Below, piece by piece: positions 15,901 through 24,764 of a stretch of DNA of 40,850 nucleotides. Within the stretch, counting starts at the first letter, position 1. Every line of letters starts with the position of its first letter. A model generated the notes under the pieces. It did no database searches. It was not told where the DNA came from and saw only the letters and a program-made list of their open reading frames with translations. The translations under genes and the position numbers were made by a program. Source of the stretch: Sulfurovum sp. (GTDB lineage: Bacteria; Campylobacterota; Campylobacteria; Campylobacterales; Sulfurovaceae); the NCBI GenBank assembly GCA_015493425.1, contig WGDG01000116.1, forward strand, positions 1 to 40,850, written 5' to 3'.

Positions 15901-17316
15901 ATGACATCAGAACAACCCCTTAAAAAAGTTGCCATCCTCGGTCGTCCCAACGTTGGCAAAAGCTCGCTTTTCAACCGTCTTGCAAGACAACGCGACGCCA
16001 TTACCTCCGATATGAGCGGTACCACCCGTGACGTGAAAAAACGTATTGTTACCATCAGTGAGAACCGTGATTTCGAAATTCTCGATACCGGCGGCATCGA
16101 CTACAGCAGCGAACTCTTTTCCAAAGTGGCCGACTTTTCACTCAATGCCGCAAAAGAAGCCGATGTGATCGTCTATATGGTAGATGGTAAAACCATCCCC
16201 GACGAAGAGGACAAAAAGCTCTTTTACGATCTGCAGCAGCTTAACAAACCGCTGGCACTTGTGGTCAACAAAATCGACAACGACCGTGAGTTCGAAGAGC
16301 GTTTTTTCGATTTTTATGAATTTGGTGCAGAAGCGACTTTTCCCATGTCCGTCAGCCATAACCGTTATTTCAATGACTTCTACGCCTGGCTGGAGCAGCA
16401 TATCCCGCCACGGGAAGAAAAACCGGAACTGCAGCTTGAAGCTGCCGAAGAAGCTGACCCCTTTGGTGAATTCATTACCGACATCAATGCTACGGTTGAG
16501 GAGGAAGACAGAGAGATCAATGTCGCGATTATCGGGCGTGTCAATACCGGCAAAAGCTCTCTGCTCAATGCACTTCTCGGAGAAGAGCGCTCTGTTGTTT
16601 CCGATGTAGCAGGAACAACTATCGATCCCATCGATGAATCGATAGAATACAACGACTACAAGATCACCTTTGTCGATACGGCAGGTATCCGGCGTCGGGG
16701 GAAGATCGTGGGCATAGAGAAATATGCACTCGGACGTACCGAAGCGATGCTCGAAAAGGCGGACATCGCATTGCTGATGATCGATGCAACCACCGGTGTG
16801 CTTGAGCTTGACGAGCGTATTGCCGGGCTGATCGAAAAGTACCGTCTCGGCGCACTCATAGTCGTGAACAAATGGGACATTCGCGGAGAGAAGAGCTACG
16901 AAGAGATGGTTGATGACATTCGTGACGAGCTGAAGTTCCTCCACTATGCGCCGCTCATCACTATTTCGGCCAAGACCGGTATGCGGGTACACAAAATTCT
17001 TGACCAGATTACGGCGATATACGAACGTTACAAGCAGCGTATCCCCACTTCCAAACTCAACGATACCCTGCGTGAAGCGATGGCACGCCACCATGTGCCA
17101 AGCCACAACGGCGCAGTCGTCAAGATCAAGTTCGCGACACAATATGAAAGCAAACCTCCAAAGATCGCACTCATCACAAACCGCCCCGACGGACTGCACT
17201 TCAGCTATAAACGCTACCTTGCCAACTTTATCCGAAGCCGTTTCGATTTTGAAGGGGTACCACTTGATATTGTCGCCCGAAAACGGGGAGAACGTTTTGA
17301 ACCTGAGGAAGCGTAG
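15901..17316 (+). CDS. der: Ribosome-associated GTPase Der (EngA)
   Basis: This essential double GTPase assists maturation of the 50S subunit. The 471 residues carry two G domains. The first has GRPNVGKSS (14-22), DTGG (62-65) and NKID (123-126). The second has GRVNTGKSS (212-220), DTAGIRRRGK (259-268) and NKWD (323-326). An acidic linker (about 172-205) separates them, and a KH-like C-terminal domain follows. The length is normal. The last codons overlap a promoter for the next gene. Confidence 0.97.
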   Translation: MTSEQPLKKVAILGRPNVGKSSLFNRLARQRDAITSDMSGTTRDVKKRIVTISENRDFEILDTGGIDYSSELFSKVADFSLNAAKEADVIVYMVDGKTIPDEEDKKLFYDLQQLNKPLALVVNKIDNDREFEERFFDFYEFGAEATFPMSVSHNRYFNDFYAWLEQHIPPREEKPELQLEAAEEADPFGEFITDINATVEEEDREINVAIIGRVNTGKSSLLNALLGEERSVVSDVAGTTIDPIDESIEYNDYKITFVDTAGIRRRGKIVGIEKYALGRTEAMLEKADIALLMIDATTGVLELDERIAGLIEKYRLGALIVVNKWDIRGEKSYEEMVDDIRDELKFLHYAPLITISAKTGMRVHKILDQITAIYERYKQRIPTSKLNDTLREAMARHHVPSHNGAVVKIKFATQYESKPPKIALITNRPDGLHFSYKRYLANFIRSRFDFEGVPLDIVARKRGERFEPEEA

Positions 17317-17324
17317 GGTATAAT
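17297..17324 (+). promoter_or_regulatory. Candidate sigma70 promoter for the manB-like gene
   Basis: TTGAAC (17297-17302), a 16-base spacer and TATAAT (17319-17324) span the end of der and its stop codon. The -10 lies 30 bases before the ATG. Confidence 0.6.
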
Positions 17325-17354
17325 AACGACATACTATTGCCAAAGGAAATCTGT

Positions 17355-18779
17355 ATGTCCATCCCAAAGTCTATCTTCCGTGAATATGACATCCGCGGTA
17401 TTTTTGAAAAAGAGCTCAATGAAGAGAGCGTCAAACGCATCGGTTACCATCTCGGCCAAAAGATCGGCGGCAACCGTATCGTTGCCATCGGTTACGATGC
17501 CCGTTCCCACTCACCTAAATTGCGGGACTATCTCACTTCAGGCCTCAATGCCGCAGGCTGTACCGTACTTGACATGGGTATGGTCGCCACCCCAGTCAAC
17601 TACTTCGCCAACTACCAACCCATTAAAACCCTCACCCCCAATCCTCAATCCTCAATCCTCAATCCTCAATTGGACGCATCAATCGATGCGTCCATTATGA
17701 TTACCGGATCACACAATCCTCCCGAATACAACGGCTTCAAGATTACGGTTGACCGTGCACCCTTCTTTGGTGATGCCATCTATACACTTGGAGATGAAGT
17801 GCTTGCAGACAGCCAGAGAGTCATTACAGACAATACAAAAACAATAAATATTGATGTCAAAACCCCCTACATTCACTTTATGGTCAATGAATTTACCCAC
17901 CTCAAAGGACTGGGGCAGAAGATCGTGCTTGACTGCGGCAACGGGGTAGCCGGAACTGTCATTACCGATATCTTCGATGCTCTGGCACTTGACTACCGGG
18001 GGCTCTACTGTGAACCTGACGGCACCTTTCCCAACCATCACCCCGACCCCAGCGAAGAGAAGAACCTTGCCGACCTCAAAGCGGCATTGGCACAGGAGGG
18101 AGACATCGGCTTTGCCTACGACGGTGATGCAGACCGCATTGCGGTACTGACACACAGACACAATATCAAAGGTGACCAGATGGCACTGCTCTTTGCCCTT
18201 GGTATGGAAAACCCCACGGTTATCGGTGAAGTGAAGTGCTCACAGGTCATGTATGATGAACTGGAACGCCGAGGCGCGAAAACGATCATGTACAAGACCG
18301 GGCACTCCAACCTCAAAGTCAAAATGAAAGAGACCAATGCTGATCTTGCCTGTGAAGTAAGCGGCCATATCTTTTTCAAACACCGTTATTTCGGCTATGA
18401 TGATGCTATATACGCCACACTCAGAATGCTCGAACTCATTGCACAGGGCATTGACCTCGATGCTGAAATAGAAGCACTCCCGGAAGTCTTTTCTACGGAA
18501 GAGATCAAAGTAGAGACTACTGAAGAGGAAAAGTTCGCCATTATCGATGCTGTCAAAACACTGCTTGAAAACCCGCCGGCAGATTTCCCGGCCATACAAA
18601 GCATCATTGATGTCGACGGTGTACGTATCAATTTCGAAAAAGGCTGGGGACTGGTACGCGCTTCCAATACAACTCCTGTCCTCGTAACACGCTTTGAATC
18701 GACCGACAAAGAGCTTGCAAAGCTGTACGAAACAAAGGTGAACGCATTGATAGAAGAGGCGAAAGGCACACTATGCTAA
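17355..18779 (+). CDS. manB: Phosphomannomutase/phosphoglucomutase with an inserted heptamer-array segment
   Basis: I start at the ATG at 17355 after AAAGGAA (17342-17348), giving 474 residues. The enzyme moves phosphate between C1 and C6 of mannose or glucose, feeding nucleotide-sugar synthesis. It shows the phosphoserine loop ITGSHNPPEYNGFK (116-129; Ser119), the metal loop DGDADR (256-261), a KTGHSN sugar-binding segment, and a C-terminal phosphate-binding RASNTTPV. Between ATPVNYFANY (78-87) and DASIMITGSH there are about 22 extra residues (roughly 89-110) not expected in this family. They are encoded by four ATCCTCA units plus a hairpin, in frame. DASI is repeated because the hairpin contains an inverted copy of the host codons. 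The gene overlaps pgi by 7 bases. Whether the insert is tolerated is inferred only from the intact frame. Confidence 0.92.
   Translation: MSIPKSIFREYDIRGIFEKELNEESVKRIGYHLGQKIGGNRIVAIGYDARSHSPKLRDYLTSGLNAAGCTVLDMGMVATPVNYFANYQPIKTLTPNPQSSILNPQLDASIDASIMITGSHNPPEYNGFKITVDRAPFFGDAIYTLGDEVLADSQRVITDNTKTINIDVKTPYIHFMVNEFTHLKGLGQKIVLDCGNGVAGTVITDIFDALALDYRGLYCEPDGTFPNHHPDPSEEKNLADLKAALAQEGDIGFAYDGDADRIAVLTHRHNIKGDQMALLFALGMENPTVIGEVKCSQVMYDELERRGAKTIMYKTGHSNLKVKMKETNADLACEVSGHIFFKHRYFGYDDAIYATLRMLELIAQGIDLDAEIEALPEVFSTEEIKVETTEEEKFAIIDAVKTLLENPPADFPAIQSIIDVDGVRINFEKGWGLVRASNTTPVLVTRFESTDKELAKLYETKVNALIEEAKGTLC
17641..17668 (-). repeat. In-gene heptamer array, four ATCCTCA units
   Basis: Four perfect units lie inside the manB-like gene, with a degenerate unit before them (17634-17640). 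The complement is a rotation of GAGGATT, the unit at 2356. Because 7 mod 3 is 1, the array encodes the same cyclic peptide (ILNPQSS) in all three frames on the coding strand, with no stop. Confidence 0.96.
17671..17694. repeat. Perfect hairpin beside the in-gene heptamer array
   Basis: TGGACGCATC (17671-17680) and GATGCGTCCA (17685-17694) pair across the loop AATC. The second arm is the host codons for Asp-Ala-Ser-Ile next to the catalytic loop, so the first arm is an inverted copy of host sequence. Confidence 0.85.
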
Positions 18780-19993
18780 ACCGTCTTCACTTCACCTTCA
18801 GTGACGAAAAAACCAAACTGCACGCTTTTGATGCCATACAGAGAGAACAGCACAACATCGGCTACTATAATCTGCCTGAACAGGACACTGCGCCTGTCCA
18901 TACCTACTGTGACACTATCGACGATACCATTGACACTATTGTTGTCATCGGTATTGGCGGCAGTTCCCTCGGGGCGAAAGCAGTCTATGAGTTCATTAAA
19001 CCGACCCGCACACTCCAACGTAAACTCTATTTTTTTGAAAGTACCGACCCGGTCAATATTGCTGCACTGTTGGAGAAGATCAACTTTGAAACAAGCCATT
19101 TCCTAGTCATTTCCAAGTCCGGTACCACGGTAGAAACATTTTCCATTTATAAATACCTCTTTAACCTTCACAGCAACCCTGCAAGCTATACGTTTATTAC
19201 TGACCCGGGCTCTCCTTTGGAGCAGTATGCAAAAAGTATCGATGCTGCGATACTGCACCTCCCCGAAAATGTCGGCGGCCGTTTTTCTGTCCTCTCTGTG
19301 GTCGGTCTGGTACCACTGGCACTCTGCGGTATCGACATTGACAATCTGCTTTCGGGAGCCAGGTATGTCAAAGAGAGCTTTTTTAGCGACGGCTACCTTA
19401 AAGAGATGCTGCTGACCAAGGCAGCCTTCTATGCCAAACACCACGCACAGTACCACATCAACTGTCTCTTTGCCTACTCTGAAGCACTCAAGTACTTCTG
19501 TGAATGGTATGTACAGCTGTGGGGAGAGAGTCTTGGCAAACACCAGCGCCACTCTGCATTCAATGTCGGGCTCACACCTATCGGACTCATCGGTCCCAAA
19601 GACCAGCACTCCTTTTTGCAACTCATTATGGAAGGGACACGTGACAAATCCGTAACATTCATCAAAATAGAAGATTTTCATGACAAAACCCAAATTCCGC
19701 AACGTACCCTCGAACATCTCGAATCACTCGATGTACTCAACGGTCTTGGGTTTGCCGAACTGATCAATATGCAGTGTGACTCCGTTACCGAAGCACTGCT
19801 TGCACAGGAAGACATCCCCGTCGATACGCTGGTACTTGACAGTATCGATGAAGCGACAATCGGAAAACTCATCTTCTACTACGAACTGCTCACTTCACTG
19901 GTAGGAGAACTGATCGATGTCAACACATACGATCAGCCTGGTGTGGAAGCTGGGAAAATCATTCTGAAGCAAAAGCTTAAAAACAGATCTTAG
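18773..19993 (+). CDS. pgi: Glucose-6-phosphate isomerase, short form
   Basis: This 406-residue cytosolic enzyme interconverts glucose-6-phosphate and fructose-6-phosphate. SIS-type sugar-phosphate loops are visible: GIGGSSLGAKA (60-70), SKSGTTVET (114-122) and GGRFSVLS (168-175). The C-terminal DQPGVEAGK carries the conserved substrate region. The 400-residue length is the compact form seen in Campylobacter and relatives, not the 550-residue enterobacterial one. It overlaps the preceding mutase by 7 bases and the convergent msbA by 4 bases, so the mutase and isomerase form one transcription unit. Confidence 0.95.
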   Translation: MLNRLHFTFSDEKTKLHAFDAIQREQHNIGYYNLPEQDTAPVHTYCDTIDDTIDTIVVIGIGGSSLGAKAVYEFIKPTRTLQRKLYFFESTDPVNIAALLEKINFETSHFLVISKSGTTVETFSIYKYLFNLHSNPASYTFITDPGSPLEQYAKSIDAAILHLPENVGGRFSVLSVVGLVPLALCGIDIDNLLSGARYVKESFFSDGYLKEMLLTKAAFYAKHHAQYHINCLFAYSEALKYFCEWYVQLWGESLGKHQRHSAFNVGLTPIGLIGPKDQHSFLQLIMEGTRDKSVTFIKIEDFHDKTQIPQRTLEHLESLDVLNGLGFAELINMQCDSVTEALLAQEDIPVDTLVLDSIDEATIGKLIFYYELLTSLVGELIDVNTYDQPGVEAGKIILKQKLKNRS

Positions 19994-21705
19994 TTTGCCT
20001 GCTTCAGTGTACTGCTGGCCAGTTTTTTAAATTCTTCCGAGGAGACAAGCAGTTCACTGTACGTCCCTCTGCTCTCTATCTTCCCACCCTTGAATACCAA
20101 AATTTCATCGGCATGTTCAATGGTTGTCAGTCGGTGCGCAACAATAAACGTGATCATCTCCTCTTTGAGCGCTTCAAGCGCCTGCTGGATCGCTTTTTCA
20201 CTCTTATTGTCCAGCGCAGATGTCGCCTCATCCAAAATGAGTACATCGGGGTCTTTATAGAGTGCACGTGCCAGGGCGATACGCTGACGCTGCCCGCCGC
20301 TAAGGTTGGTTCCAAACTCATCAAGAGGTGTATGAATACCTTCCGGCAGCGCTTCCACAAACTCCCAGGCATGGGCACGCTCGAGTGCACGGACAACACG
20401 TACTTCATCCACCGTTTCACCGTAAGCGACATTCTTAGCCACAGTATCCTGGAAAATGAAGATGCGCTGGGTCACAAATGCAATCTTTTGATGCAGTGAA
20501 TGAAGGGTGTAGTCACGAATATCATCATCGTTGACATAAATGGTTCCCGAAGTAACATCATAAAAACGCACCATCAGGTTGACAAGACTGCTCTTGCCTG
20601 CACCGCTGTCACCCACCAGTGCATACACCTTCCCCTTGACAGCATCGATATTGATATGTTCCAGTGCCGTTTTGTCACCATATTTCAAAGAGACGTCATC
20701 GAAGCGGATACGGTCAATATGCGTCAGTTCTTTCGGACCGGAGACAATAGTGGGTTCAGTCTTGAACAGTTCGTCAATCCGTTCGGTGGCGGCAATGGCA
20801 TCCTGCATCTGATTGTGTACATTGGAGAGTTTTTTAATGGGATCGTACAGCATAAAAAGTGCCGTTACAAATGCAAAGAAACTTCCCACTGTCATATGTC
20901 CATCAATAACTTCATTTGCACCGACATAAATGGTAACAGCGATAGCTACAGAGCCAAACAATTCAAGTGCCGGACTCACCAGCGCATTGGTACGGCTCTG
21001 CTTCATAGAGAGCTTGAAGAAGTTCATATTTTCATCGCTGAAACGCCGCTGTTCATACTTCTGTGAAGAGTTTGACTTGATAATTTCAATGTTATTGAAT
21101 ATTTCTGTCAGGCGCGACGTCAGATCGGCATTGCTCTCCTGTGAACGGGTAGAGTACTTCTTCATCCGTTTGGCAAGCAGTTGCAGCGGCAACAACGCCA
21201 GCGGCATCACTACCAGAAAATAAAAGGCCAGCTTCGGACTCTGCCAAATAACATACCCTGTCAATGTGACAATAAGCATTGCATTGATCAGTACACTTGG
21301 TATGAGACCGGAAACAACATTCTGGATACGTGCAATATCATTTGTTGTACGACTGAGCAGTTCTCCGTTTCGCATGCTGTTCAAAAAAGCCATATCCTGA
21401 TACATCAGATGCAAAGAGAGCTTGTTGCGTATTTTTCTGACAATATCATTGCCGATATAGACAGTATAGTAGGTTTGCACATACTTTCCAAGTGACTTCA
21501 CAAAAAAGACTGCGACAATAGCAAAGGGGATCAGCTTGAGCATCTCTCGGTCTTTGGCAATGAATACCTGATCGAGAACCGGTTTGAGTAAATGTGCAGA
21601 AGCCGTTGTACCGACTGCTACCGCAACCATACCGAGGACAGCATAGAGAAACTCCCGCTTGTACTCGGAAAGATAGGGAAGAAAATAGAGAAAGAGTTTT
21701 TTCAT
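19990..21705 (-). CDS. msbA: Lipid A-core flippase, MsbA-like ABC exporter
   Basis: This 571-residue half-transporter would dimerise and flip lipid A-core across the inner membrane. Six membrane helices lie within 1-310 (for example about 18-40, 58-78, 138-158, 160-178, 248-266 and 270-290). The nucleotide-binding domain has Walker A GDSGAGKSS (365-373), signature LSGGQ (468-472) and Walker B LILDEATSALD (489-499). Other lipid or peptide exporters share this layout, but location beside the heptose and LPS-core genes favours MsbA. It is divergent from gmhB. Confidence 0.88.
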   Translation of the reverse strand: MKKLFLYFLPYLSEYKREFLYAVLGMVAVAVGTTASAHLLKPVLDQVFIAKDREMLKLIPFAIVAVFFVKSLGKYVQTYYTVYIGNDIVRKIRNKLSLHLMYQDMAFLNSMRNGELLSRTTNDIARIQNVVSGLIPSVLINAMLIVTLTGYVIWQSPKLAFYFLVVMPLALLPLQLLAKRMKKYSTRSQESNADLTSRLTEIFNNIEIIKSNSSQKYEQRRFSDENMNFFKLSMKQSRTNALVSPALELFGSVAIAVTIYVGANEVIDGHMTVGSFFAFVTALFMLYDPIKKLSNVHNQMQDAIAATERIDELFKTEPTIVSGPKELTHIDRIRFDDVSLKYGDKTALEHINIDAVKGKVYALVGDSGAGKSSLVNLMVRFYDVTSGTIYVNDDDIRDYTLHSLHQKIAFVTQRIFIFQDTVAKNVAYGETVDEVRVVRALERAHAWEFVEALPEGIHTPLDEFGTNLSGGQRQRIALARALYKDPDVLILDEATSALDNKSEKAIQQALEALKEEMITFIVAHRLTTIEHADEILVFKGGKIESRGTYSELLVSSEEFKKLASSTLKQAN

Positions 21706-21721
21706 TGGCTAATTTTAGCAT

Positions 21722-21752
21722 TTGAACCTTACAACGATGTTTTCGGTATACT
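21722..21752 (+). promoter_or_regulatory. Candidate promoter for the gmhB-hldD-hldE-gmhA operon
   Basis: TTGAAC (21722-21727) and TATACT (21747-21752) with a GG just upstream of the -10 are separated by 19 bases, slightly long. They lie in the 67-base gap between divergent msbA and gmhB. Confidence 0.4.
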
Positions 21753-21772
21753 TTCATAAAAAAGGCAGAACG

Positions 21773-22294
21773 ATGCGGGCAGTTTTCCTGGACAGGGACG
21801 GGGTGATCAATATAGAGAAAGAGTACCTGCATACCGTTGAAGCATTCGAATTCATTGACGGTGTTTTTGACGCTTGCAGACATTTTCAACACCTTGGCTA
21901 CAAACTTGTCATTGTGACCAATCAGTCAGGCATCGGCCGGGGCTTCTATACGGAAGATGATTTTGAGACACTGACGCTATGGATGCTCGAACAGTTCCGC
22001 AAACACGGTGTGCTGATTGATGCTGTCTACCACTGCCCACATACTCCGGATACTGCCTGCAGCTGCCGAAAACCAAATCCGGGTATGCTGCTTCAGGCAG
22101 CACAGGAACACAGTCTCAATCTTTCCGACTCCTGGATGATCGGGGGCAAAGAGAGCGCTATTGAAGCTGCGCTTGCAGCAGGGATCGGCCATACCATTCT
22201 GGTCAGAAGCGGCCATGCTATTAATGAAAAAGAAAGCCGGGCAGACTATCTCTTAGACTCTATTAAAGAGAGTATCGATATAATTAAATCCTAA
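21773..22294 (+). CDS. gmhB: Heptose-1,7-bisphosphate 7-phosphatase family protein, motif IV altered
   Basis: The ATG at 21773, after AAAAGG, gives 173 residues; an upstream TTG would add 17 unrelated ones. It belongs to the HAD phosphatases that remove the 7-phosphate of D-glycero-manno-heptose 1,7-bisphosphate. The nucleophile motif DRDGVIN (7-13), motif II VTNQSG (48-53), the Cys-rich zinc loop CPHTPDTACSC (88-98) and KPNPGM (100-105) are present. The expected GDKxxD motif IV is IGGKESAIE (123-131), so both Mg-coordinating aspartates are missing (Gly and Ala instead). Each would need one base change from GAC/GAT. The enzyme may be impaired or replaced by another phosphatase. It heads a four-gene ADP-heptose operon. 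Confidence 0.88.
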   Translation: MRAVFLDRDGVINIEKEYLHTVEAFEFIDGVFDACRHFQHLGYKLVIVTNQSGIGRGFYTEDDFETLTLWMLEQFRKHGVLIDAVYHCPHTPDTACSCRKPNPGMLLQAAQEHSLNLSDSWMIGGKESAIEAALAAGIGHTILVRSGHAINEKESRADYLLDSIKESIDIIKS

Positions 22295-22312
22295 CTTTCA
22301 GCAGGGAGTACC

Positions 22313-23329
22313 ATGCGCTATAACGATATCGATTTCAATCATAAAACCATTCTTATTACCGGCGGTGCAGGTTTCATCGGCGCTAATCTGGCTTTTTATT
22401 TTCAGGAGCACTTTCCTCAAAGCCGCATTGTCATTTTTGACAAATTCCGCAGTGAAGAGACCTTTTCCAACGGCAACTTGAAAAGTTTCGGACACTACAA
22501 GAACCTCATCGGATTTCACGGCGACATCATTTGTGGAGATCTCACTGATGAAGCTACACTGAAAAACCTTGAAAAGACATATCCTTTTGACTATATTTTC
22601 CATGAAGCAGCCATTTCAGACACACGCGTATATGACCAGGAGGTCATTATGCAAACCAATGTCAACAGTTTCTACCCGATTTTGGAAATGGCAAAACGGA
22701 TGGATGCCACGCTTGTCTACGCCTCGTCCGCAGCGACATACGGCTCTCTTCCTTCTCCACAGACTGTCGGGAAAGAAGCACCGGAAAACCCTTACGGGTT
22801 CAGCAAATATGCCATGGATCAGATCGCCTACCGATACATGCGTGAACATCCTGACATGCGTATTGTCGGCCTGAAATACTTTAACGTTTACGGTGCACGC
22901 GAGTTCTTCAAAGACAAGACAGCCTCCACTGTCATTCAGTTCGGACACCAGATCCTTTCTGGCAAAGCGCCACGCCTCTTTGAAGGAAGCGACAAGATTG
23001 TACGGGACTTTGTCTATATTAAAGATGTCATTCAGGCAAATATCAAAGCGTGTGATGCCAAACGCAACGGTGTATTCAACGTCGGAACAGGCAAACCGAG
23101 AAGCTTTCAGGACATTGCCGACATTCTGCAAAAAGAGCTTGGCACAGACTATGGTACAGAGTACTTTCCCAACCCTTACACCGGATACCAGATGCACACA
23201 CAGGCAGAAATAGCTACGACCAAAGAGGCACTTGGCTACGAGCCGGAGTGGGAACTTGAAGAAGGTATCAAAGACTATCTGCCCGAAATTGTCCGTATGT
23301 ATGAAGAAGAGGTCAAACCCGCCCAATGA
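22313..23329 (+). CDS. hldD: ADP-L-glycero-D-manno-heptose 6-epimerase
   Basis: This 338-residue extended short-chain dehydrogenase inverts C6 of ADP-D-glycero-D-manno-heptose, the last step of core-heptose supply. The NAD(P)-binding GGAGFIG (17-23), the active-site SSAATYG (138-144) and the catalytic YGFSK (161-165, Tyr161/Lys165) are intact. A KYFNVYG element (from 198) is typical of HldD. The length is slightly longer than E. coli (310). The start follows CAGGGAG. It overlaps hldE by 4 bases (ATGA). Confidence 0.96.
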   Translation: MRYNDIDFNHKTILITGGAGFIGANLAFYFQEHFPQSRIVIFDKFRSEETFSNGNLKSFGHYKNLIGFHGDIICGDLTDEATLKNLEKTYPFDYIFHEAAISDTRVYDQEVIMQTNVNSFYPILEMAKRMDATLVYASSAATYGSLPSPQTVGKEAPENPYGFSKYAMDQIAYRYMREHPDMRIVGLKYFNVYGAREFFKDKTASTVIQFGHQILSGKAPRLFEGSDKIVRDFVYIKDVIQANIKACDAKRNGVFNVGTGKPRSFQDIADILQKELGTDYGTEYFPNPYTGYQMHTQAEIATTKEALGYEPEWELEEGIKDYLPEIVRMYEEEVKPAQ

Positions 23330-24753
23330 TAGCGCTCAAATCTTATACCCCCCGCATTCTTGTTGTCGGCGACCTGATGATAGACCACTACCTCTGGGGA
23401 AAGTGTGAACGTATCTCTCCCGAGGCTCCGGTACAGGTTGTTGCCGTTGAGAAAGAGACTTCCGTACTTGGCGGTGCGGGAAATGTCATTAACAATCTCA
23501 AGGCACTGGGTGCCGACGTGGATGTCATTAGCGTTGTCGGCGACGATGCAAGTGCCAATGAGCTGCGGTCTTTACTGCAAGACATTGGTGTCCGTGATGA
23601 ACAATTGATCACACAGCAGGGGCGCGCCACTTCCAAAAAGAGCCGCATTATCGCCTCCCAGCAACAGGTCGTCCGCTATGACAAAGAGAGTACGGACGAT
23701 ATCGATGAAGCAACACAACAAACACTTTTGGCACACTTCTCAGCTCTCCTGCCCGATTACGATGCCGTACTGCTCTCTGATTACGGCAAAGGAGTGCTTA
23801 CCACCGAACTTACCAAAGCGCTTATTGCAGCAGCTAACCATGCAGACAAAAAGGTACTTGTCGACCCCAAAGGGAAAGACTATAGCAAATACAGCGGTGC
23901 CTATCTGCTCACACCCAACAAAAAAGAGGCAGCAGAAGCTTCCGGTATTGACATTAATACGCAGAAAGCGCTCCAGAAAGCCATTGCACATCTCAAAGCA
24001 CAGTGCAACCTGAGTGTCTCACTCATTACCCTCAGTGAAGAAGGCATTGCTGTTTACGATGAAAGTCTACGCATCCATCCTACCGTTGCACGTGAAGTCT
24101 ACGACGTTACCGGTGCGGGCGATACTGTACTGGCTTCACTTGGATTTGCCCTCTCCTGCGGCTACGACATTGACAGTGCCGTAAAGTTCGCCAATCTTGC
24201 TGCAGGCGTTGTCGTCGGCAAGATCGGTTCAGCCACAGCTACCCTCAATGAAATTATCGAATATGAGTCGAGCCTGAACAAATCGACCAGCGACTCGCAT
24301 ATCAAAACGTTTGAAGAGATTTCCCTTTTGAGTGAAGAGCTCAAAAAACGCGGCAAAACAATCGTCTTTACCAACGGTTGTTTCGACATTCTTCATGTAG
24401 GTCACGTCAAGTATCTCGAAGAGGCTAAAAGCTACGGTGATGTTCTGATTGTCGGACTCAATAGCGATACCAGTGTCAAAAGGCTGAAAGGTTCTACCCG
24501 TCCGGTCAACCCCCAGGAGGATCGCGCCTATATTCTTGCCGCACTTGAAGCAGTAGACTATGTGGTGATTTTTGAAGATGATACTCCTTACGACCTCATC
24601 AAAACTGTCCAGCCGCATATTCTTGTCAAAGGCGGTGACTACGAAGGCAAAACCGTTGTAGGGCAAGATATTGCCGATGAACTTCGACTGGTACAGTTTG
24701 TCGACGGCAAAAGCACCACAAAAATCATTGAAAAAATAAGTACCCAATGTTAG
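23326..24753 (+). CDS. hldE: Bifunctional heptose-7-phosphate kinase / heptose-1-phosphate adenylyltransferase
   Basis: The 475 residues fuse a ribokinase-type kinase (1 to about 310) with a nucleotidyltransferase (about 340-475). The kinase has GGAGNV near residue 49 and the catalytic GAGD at 263-266. The transferase has FTNGCFDILHVGH (348-360) with the HxGH motif at 357-360. It phosphorylates D-glycero-manno-heptose 7-phosphate at C1 and later adds AMP. The start overlaps the end of hldD, so the genes are translationally coupled. The fused form is the common one in Gram-negatives. Confidence 0.97.
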   Translation: MIALKSYTPRILVVGDLMIDHYLWGKCERISPEAPVQVVAVEKETSVLGGAGNVINNLKALGADVDVISVVGDDASANELRSLLQDIGVRDEQLITQQGRATSKKSRIIASQQQVVRYDKESTDDIDEATQQTLLAHFSALLPDYDAVLLSDYGKGVLTTELTKALIAAANHADKKVLVDPKGKDYSKYSGAYLLTPNKKEAAEASGIDINTQKALQKAIAHLKAQCNLSVSLITLSEEGIAVYDESLRIHPTVAREVYDVTGAGDTVLASLGFALSCGYDIDSAVKFANLAAGVVVGKIGSATATLNEIIEYESSLNKSTSDSHIKTFEEISLLSEELKKRGKTIVFTNGCFDILHVGHVKYLEEAKSYGDVLIVGLNSDTSVKRLKGSTRPVNPQEDRAYILAALEAVDYVVIFEDDTPYDLIKTVQPHILVKGGDYEGKTVVGQDIADELRLVQFVDGKSTTKIIEKISTQC

Positions 24754-24764
24754 AAGGAAATTTT

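Noticed and set aside
16138..17367. Long open frame on the minus strand opposite der
   Set aside because: It is a 409-codon frame but fully antisense to an intact essential gene, with no recognisable domain or ribosome site.
18773..18779. Overlap of the manB-like gene and pgi as a frameshift
   Set aside because: Both proteins are complete; short overlaps are the rule in this window.
22616..23326. Minus-strand open frame opposite hldD
   Set aside because: Its Cys/Phe/Val-rich composition is typical of an antisense shadow; hldD motifs are intact on the plus strand.
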